This document shows, in pieces, positions 60,342 to 64,000 of a stretch of DNA of 64,000 nt (positions are counted from its first letter, which is position 1; each line of letters starts with the position of its first letter). The stretch spans positions 4,016,001 through 4,080,000 of the forward strand of contig NC_013739.1 in assembly GCF_000025265.1 (NCBI RefSeq). Reading direction: 5' to 3'. Made by a program: the position numbers and the translations under genes. This stretch comes from Conexibacter woesei DSM 14684 (GTDB taxonomy: Bacteria > Actinomycetota > Thermoleophilia > Solirubrobacterales > Solirubrobacteraceae). The notes under the pieces were generated by a model. It searched no databases and was not told the origin of the DNA. It worked only from the letters and a program-made list of their open reading frames with translations.

Positions 60342-60895
60342 GCGGTCGGCCGGTAGCAGAGGCGCACGACGCCCGACGGGAAGGTCGTCGTCGCGACGAG
60401 CTCCAAGCGGACGGCGCCGACGTCGTCGAAGATCCGCGGCCCGGCCGCCGACAGGTAGGGGCTGACCGTGAACCAGATCTCGTCGACGAGGCCGCGGGCG
60501 ATGAGGTCGCGAGCCAGCTCGCCGGCACCGGAGACGATCAGGTTGCCGTCGTGCTCGTCCTTGAGGCTGCCGACGCTGTCGGAGAGGTCGCCCTCCAGCA
60601 GCGTGGCGTTCCACTCCAACGGTCCGCTCAGCGTCCGCGACGCGACGTACTTCGGCATGCTGTTCATGCGCTCGGCGTAAGCCTCGAACCCGGGCAGATC
60701 GGCCATCCGCGGCCAGACCGCGGCGAGCCCCTCGTAGGTCTTGCGGCCCAGCACCATCGCGTCGGCCGCCTGCCACTTCTCCAGCGAGGCCTGCTGGCTG
60801 TCGGGGTCGAGGACGAGCCACCCGTCCGGCGCGGGCGCCGGCGCTTCGAAGGCGCCGTTGACGGTGATGGCGGCGTTGATGATCAGTCGTCCCAC
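60326..60895 (-). CDS. RibD C-terminal/dihydrofolate reductase-like protein
   Basis: A 189-residue NADPH-binding reductase fold (GRLIINAAITVNGAFEAP, DAMVLGRKTYEGLAAVWP, MPKYVASRTLS, LIVSGAGELARDLIARGLVDE cut for motif, IWFTVSPYLSAAGPRIFDD). This group of stand-alone proteins is common in actinobacteria and has no settled substrate. GTG 60895 follows AGGAG. True folate reduction is unlikely. Confidence 0.85.
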   Translation of the reverse strand: MGRLIINAAITVNGAFEAPAPAPDGWLVLDPDSQQASLEKWQAADAMVLGRKTYEGLAAVWPRMADLPGFEAYAERMNSMPKYVASRTLSGPLEWNATLLEGDLSDSVGSLKDEHDGNLIVSGAGELARDLIARGLVDEIWFTVSPYLSAAGPRIFDDVGAVRLELVATTTFPSGVVRLCYRPTAQLSS

Positions 60896-61007
60896 GAGAA
60901 GCTCCTGTCGTTCCGGTCGCGGAGATGCGCTTGCCGTCTCTCCAACGACGCAGCGGCGGAAACTCATCGGTCGCGCCCGAATGCGCGGCGTGGCCGAGCC
61001 GGTTGCG

Positions 61008-61664
61008 TCAGGCCGGCGCGGGCGCGGGGCGGTCGAGCGCGTGGGTGGCGAGCGTGACCGCCGTCGCAAGCGCGAGCGGGAGCCACAGCGCGGCCTCCAG
61101 CAGCAGTGCGCCGACGACCGCGCCGAGCAGCAGCGCGAGCAGCGCGGCGGCACGCTGCGCGAGGTCGGCGCCGCTCGCGAGGCCGGCGCCCGCGGCTGCC
61201 GCACCGCCGATCGCGGTCAGGTTGAGCACCGTCGTCGCGACGTTCGCACCGCCGCGCCCGCGCACGATCGTCGTGCGCAGCCCCATCGCGGCGGCCAGCG
61301 CCGCGATCGTCAGCAACGCGGCCGTGTCCCCCGCCCGCGGATCGGACGCGGCCGCGACGGCGGTCGCGAGCGCCAGCAGTCCGATCTCGGCCGCGACCGC
61401 AGCCGCCACGCCGCGCGGGACGCTCGCCGTCGCGCTGGCCCGCAGCAGCAGCGCCGCCGCGACGCCGCCGGCGACGAAGGCGCAGAGCGCGGTCAACGGA
61501 GCGGCGACTGGGGCGCCGTCCGCGCCCGCGACACCGAATCCGAGGAACGCGACGTTGCCCGTCTGCATCGCGCAGAACGCCTGGCCGAGGCCGAGGAAGG
61601 CGACCGCGTCGACCATCCCCGTCGCGCAGGTCAGCGCCAGCAGCCGCCGCGCCCGCTCGTCCAC
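61008..61664 (-). CDS. DUF1275 (YoaK) family membrane protein
   Basis: A 218-residue membrane protein with six hydrophobic helices and the family motif set LALTCATGMVDAVAFLGLGQ, FCAMQTGNVAFLGFG and GLRTTIVRGRGGANVATTVL. Function of DUF1275 is unknown; transport is suspected. GTG 61664 is preceded by GGGGA; a GTG at 61679 is the alternative. Confidence 0.85.
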   Translation of the reverse strand: MDERARRLLALTCATGMVDAVAFLGLGQAFCAMQTGNVAFLGFGVAGADGAPVAAPLTALCAFVAGGVAAALLLRASATASVPRGVAAAVAAEIGLLALATAVAAASDPRAGDTAALLTIAALAAAMGLRTTIVRGRGGANVATTVLNLTAIGGAAAAGAGLASGADLAQRAAALLALLLGAVVGALLLEAALWLPLALATAVTLATHALDRPAPAPA

Positions 61665-61723
61665 GCCCAGTCCCCGCACGGGGCGGATCCTGGCGCAGGC
61701 GGCGGACGGGAGGCTCGGACTGG

Positions 61724-62707
61724 TCAGCCCGCGCCGGCGGCGACGTCCGCCCACAGCGCAGCCAGCCGCGCCTGCGCCGCTGGGTCGACGTCGCGGATCG
61801 TGATCGCGCGCCGCAGCGTCGCCGGCGACGGGAACAGCACCGGGTCGTCGCGCAGCTCCGCCGGCAGCAGCCGCCGGGCGGCGTCGTTCGGCGTCGCGTA
61901 GCTGTGCTGCTCGACGGTGATCCGGGCGAGCTCGGGATCGAGCAGCGCGGCGATCGCGGCGCGCGCGAGCGCCGGCCGCGGGCAGCTGGCGGCGATCGCG
62001 ACGGTCGTCACCCACACGACTGCGCCCTCGCCGGGGAGCGAGTAGGCGAGCCGCGGATCGGCCCGGACCGCGGCGGCGGCCGGGCCGCTCCAGGCGTGGT
62101 GAGCGGCGACGAGCCCGTCGCGCACCGGCGAGACGAAATCGCCGGAGTCGACCCGCGCGACGGCCCGCCCGCCCCGTCGCAGCAGCTCCCCCGCCGCCGC
62201 CAGCGCGCGCTCGTCGGTCGCGTCGAAGCGCTCGCCGGCCGCGAGCAGCGCGGCGCCGATCACCTCGCGCGGCTCGTCGAGCAGCCCGACGACGACGCCG
62301 GGCGGCGGGTCGAGCAGCGCCCGCCACGAGCCGGCGTCCGGCAGCCGCTCGCGGTCGTGGAGGACGCCCGTCGTGCCGAAGGCGAGCGGGACCGACCAGC
62401 GCTCGGCGGGATCCCACGCCGGGCGCCGCGCCCACGGCGCGAGCGCGTCGCGGCCGGGCAGCAGCGCGGCGTCGAGCGGCGCCAGCAGCCCGCGTGCCGC
62501 GAGCCGCTCGACCATGAAGTCCGACGGCGTCACGAGGTCCCAGCGCTCGCCTGCCAGCAGCCGCTCCTCGAGCTGCTCGTTGGTGCAGATCGTCTCGCAG
62601 TCGAGCGCGACGCCGAGCCGCGCCGCGACCCGCTCGAGCGCCTCCGGCGCCGGCATGCCGGGCCAGACGAGCATCCGCAACGGCGCTCCGCCGGCGGCTC
62701 CGGTCAC
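61724..62707 (-). CDS. PotD-like substrate-binding-fold protein without signal peptide
   Basis: A 327-residue protein of the spermidine/putrescine-binding type (LRMLVWPGMPAPEALERVAA, RWDLVTPSDFMVERLAARGL, VPLAFGTTGVLHDRERLPDA, GVVVGLLDEPREVIGAAL). Unlike real periplasmic binding proteins it starts straight with the first strand and has no signal peptide or lipobox. GTG 62707 overlaps the peptidase stop (GTGA), leaving no room for one. Either the product is cytoplasmic or it uses another export route. It is the last gene of an operon with an M24 peptidase and a transporter-like protein. Confidence 0.75.
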   Translation of the reverse strand: MTGAAGGAPLRMLVWPGMPAPEALERVAARLGVALDCETICTNEQLEERLLAGERWDLVTPSDFMVERLAARGLLAPLDAALLPGRDALAPWARRPAWDPAERWSVPLAFGTTGVLHDRERLPDAGSWRALLDPPPGVVVGLLDEPREVIGAALLAAGERFDATDERALAAAGELLRRGGRAVARVDSGDFVSPVRDGLVAAHHAWSGPAAAAVRADPRLAYSLPGEGAVVWVTTVAIAASCPRPALARAAIAALLDPELARITVEQHSYATPNDAARRLLPAELRDDPVLFPSPATLRRAITIRDVDPAAQARLAALWADVAAGAG

Positions 62708-63873
62708 GCGACCGCGGTGCGCGTCAGCGTGCGCAGGCCGGTCGCGGTGACGATGTACTGGTCCTCCTCCTTGAGCCCGACGACCTCGCCGCTCGGCAGC
62801 TCGACCGAGGTGGAGGGCTCGATGCAGATCGCCATCCCCTCCTCGAGCACGTCGTCGTGGTCCATCAGCTCCTCGCGGTAGAGGCTCGGGATCTCGACCA
62901 TCCGCAACCCGATGCCGTGGCCCATCGCGTACGCGGTCGGCGGCAAGCCGTGGCCGCGCAGCGCGTCGTTGACGACCCGCGCGACCTCCGACCCCTTCAC
63001 GCCGGGGCGCGCGAACGCCTCGCCGGCCGCCTTCGCGTCGAGCAGCTTGCGGTGGGCGTCGGCGACGACCGGGTCCGGCTCGCCGGCGAAGGCGGTGCGG
63101 CAGAAGTCGGCGGTGTAGCCGCCGCGGCCGATCACGCCGTAGTCGACGAAGAAGACCTCGCCGCCCCAGATGCGCCGTCCGGTCGGCAGCCACGCCGCCT
63201 CCTTCGGCGTCGCCTGGGCGACGATCACGCTGTGCGAGATCCACTCGACCATGTGCTTGTGGGCGGTCTCGTCGGCGAGCGTGACGACCTCGTGGTCCGT
63301 CATCCCTTCGACGAACCCACCCATCGCCGCGGAGGCGCACAGCGACAGCACCTCGCAGCCCGCCTCCAGCAGCCGCACCTCGTCGGGCAGCTTGATCCGG
63401 CGCGCCCACAGCAGCTCGCGCAGGACCGGTACCAGCTCGACCTGCGGACAGGCGGCGCGCAGCGCCGCGGCGACCTCGAACGGCAGCACGTCGACGCCGA
63501 GCCGTCTGGCGCCGACGCGCTCCAGCTCCCGCGCGAGCACGCGGGCGTACGTCGCCGGATGCGCCCACAGCGACTGCCACGACGGCGTCGGGACGCGCCG
63601 CGTGATCCACGGCAGGCCGTGCATCGGCTCGTCGATCGCCTCGCCGACGTCGCAGGCGAGCAGCGTCGTCTCGCCGTCGGCCGCGACGAGCGCCGCGTAG
63701 TAGTCGTAGTTGGAGTCGTACGTCAGCGTCGCGCGGAAGTCGGTCGCCTGCCGGATCGTGTCGAAGCTCGACAGCAGCAGGTGGTCGACCGCCTGCTCGC
63801 GCATCAGCTCGGAGACGCGCTCCATGCGCGCGTCGCGCAGCGCGGCGAAGTCGACCTCGGGCCAGCGGTACAT
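62704..63873 (-). CDS. M24-family metallopeptidase (Xaa-Pro peptidase/creatinase type)
   Basis: A 389-residue cytoplasmic protein with an N-terminal creatinase-like domain and a C-terminal pita-bread domain. Metal ligands are seen in VFFVDYGVIG, YTADFCRTAF, AYAMGHGIGLRM, AICIEPSTS and GLKEEDQYIV. ATG 63873 has GGAG 5 bases upstream, and overlaps by one base the stop of the next gene (TGATG). The family includes prolidases, creatinases and DMSP-type lyases, so the substrate is not certain. Confidence 0.88.
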   Translation of the reverse strand: MYRWPEVDFAALRDARMERVSELMREQAVDHLLLSSFDTIRQATDFRATLTYDSNYDYYAALVAADGETTLLACDVGEAIDEPMHGLPWITRRVPTPSWQSLWAHPATYARVLARELERVGARRLGVDVLPFEVAAALRAACPQVELVPVLRELLWARRIKLPDEVRLLEAGCEVLSLCASAAMGGFVEGMTDHEVVTLADETAHKHMVEWISHSVIVAQATPKEAAWLPTGRRIWGGEVFFVDYGVIGRGGYTADFCRTAFAGEPDPVVADAHRKLLDAKAAGEAFARPGVKGSEVARVVNDALRGHGLPPTAYAMGHGIGLRMVEIPSLYREELMDHDDVLEEGMAICIEPSTSVELPSGEVVGLKEEDQYIVTATGLRTLTRTAVA

Positions 63874-64000
63874 CACAGCTCCTTCGGGTTCGTCGCCGTC
63901 GTGTCGGCGGTCGGCTCGCCGAGGTGCATGCGGCCGCGGACGGTCGCGTAGACGAGCGCGCCGAGCACGCCGAGGACGGCCGTCACGATCACCACCGACC
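63873..64000 (-). CDS. C-terminal end of a membrane transport protein, cut by window edge
   Basis: Only the last 42 codons are inside the window: one membrane helix (VVIVTAVLGVLGALVYATV) followed by a charged tail RGRMHLGEPTAD and ending NPKEL. Its stop overlaps the M24 peptidase start. Likely an amino-acid permease or ABC permease from the operon, but the fragment is too short to place. Confidence 0.6.
   Translation of the reverse strand, partial: SVVIVTAVLGVLGALVYATVRGRMHLGEPTADTTATNPKEL

Overview
The window is a very GC-rich (roughly 70% or more by eye), densely packed bacterial chromosome segment. Gene families, heavy use of GTG starts, 4-base ATGA/GTGA overlaps and the absence of mobile elements suggest an actinobacterium. 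My best guess is the Thermoleophilia/Solirubrobacterales (Conexibacter-like), but this is inference from gene content only. I found no rRNA, tRNA, insertion sequence, prophage or CRISPR array.

Region 1 (1-11.6 kb): the 5' part of a nitronate monooxygenase gene, a tadA-tadB-tadC block of a Flp/Tad pilus, a protein with an ASCH-like N-terminus, a CWC Cys-rich protein, an EAL-HDOD protein and a membrane HD-GYP protein facing each other, CpaB, a response regulator/histidine kinase pair, Ohr and a MOSC protein. Region 2 (11.6-19.2 kb): an unknown small acidic protein, a secreted FG-GAP protein with a collagen-like stretch, a divergent Rho factor, a transaldolase-like aldolase, folP and a large secreted beta-rich protein.

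Region 3 (19.6-27.3 kb) is the most interesting. Six minus-strand genes, each overlapping the next by 1-4 bases, sit behind a clear cobalamin riboswitch and next to a divergent cob(I)alamin adenosyltransferase. They encode three exported or anchored DUF4430 (transcobalamin C-terminal-like) proteins, EcfT, a fused double EcfA ATPase, and an S-component fused to an extracellular alpha/alpha-toroid with a C-terminal membrane anchor. Eukaryotic transcobalamin and intrinsic factor are built from an alpha/alpha barrel plus a DUF4430-type domain. This operon therefore looks like a bacterial split transcobalamin feeding an ECF B12 importer.

Region 4 (27.3-41 kb): a PAP2 phosphatase, an FKBP lipoprotein, a small Rho-N-like protein, pyruvate:quinone oxidoreductase (PoxB), a nucleoside hydrolase, then two back-to-back sulfonate-type gene sets. 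The second set combines ssuC, ssuB, a DszB-like desulfinase with its catalytic residues kept, a signal-less binding-protein-like gene, ssuD and a lipoprotein. Region 5 (41-64 kb): a decayed hydrolase gene, a secreted lipase, an ECF41-type sigma factor with its carboxymuconolactone decarboxylase partner, an ABC1 kinase, an HD-LuxR protein, several regulator/enzyme pairs with visible operators (MarR/MFS pump, TetR/crotonase), a stand-alone LigD polymerase domain, and an M24 peptidase operon running off the right edge.

Across the window, genes for exported proteins use AGA for arginine far more than genes for cytoplasmic proteins. In the FKBP lipoprotein 12 of 14 mature-region arginines are AGA. 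In the cytoplasmic adenosyltransferase none of 17 are. This codon split is one of the clearest unexplained signals here.
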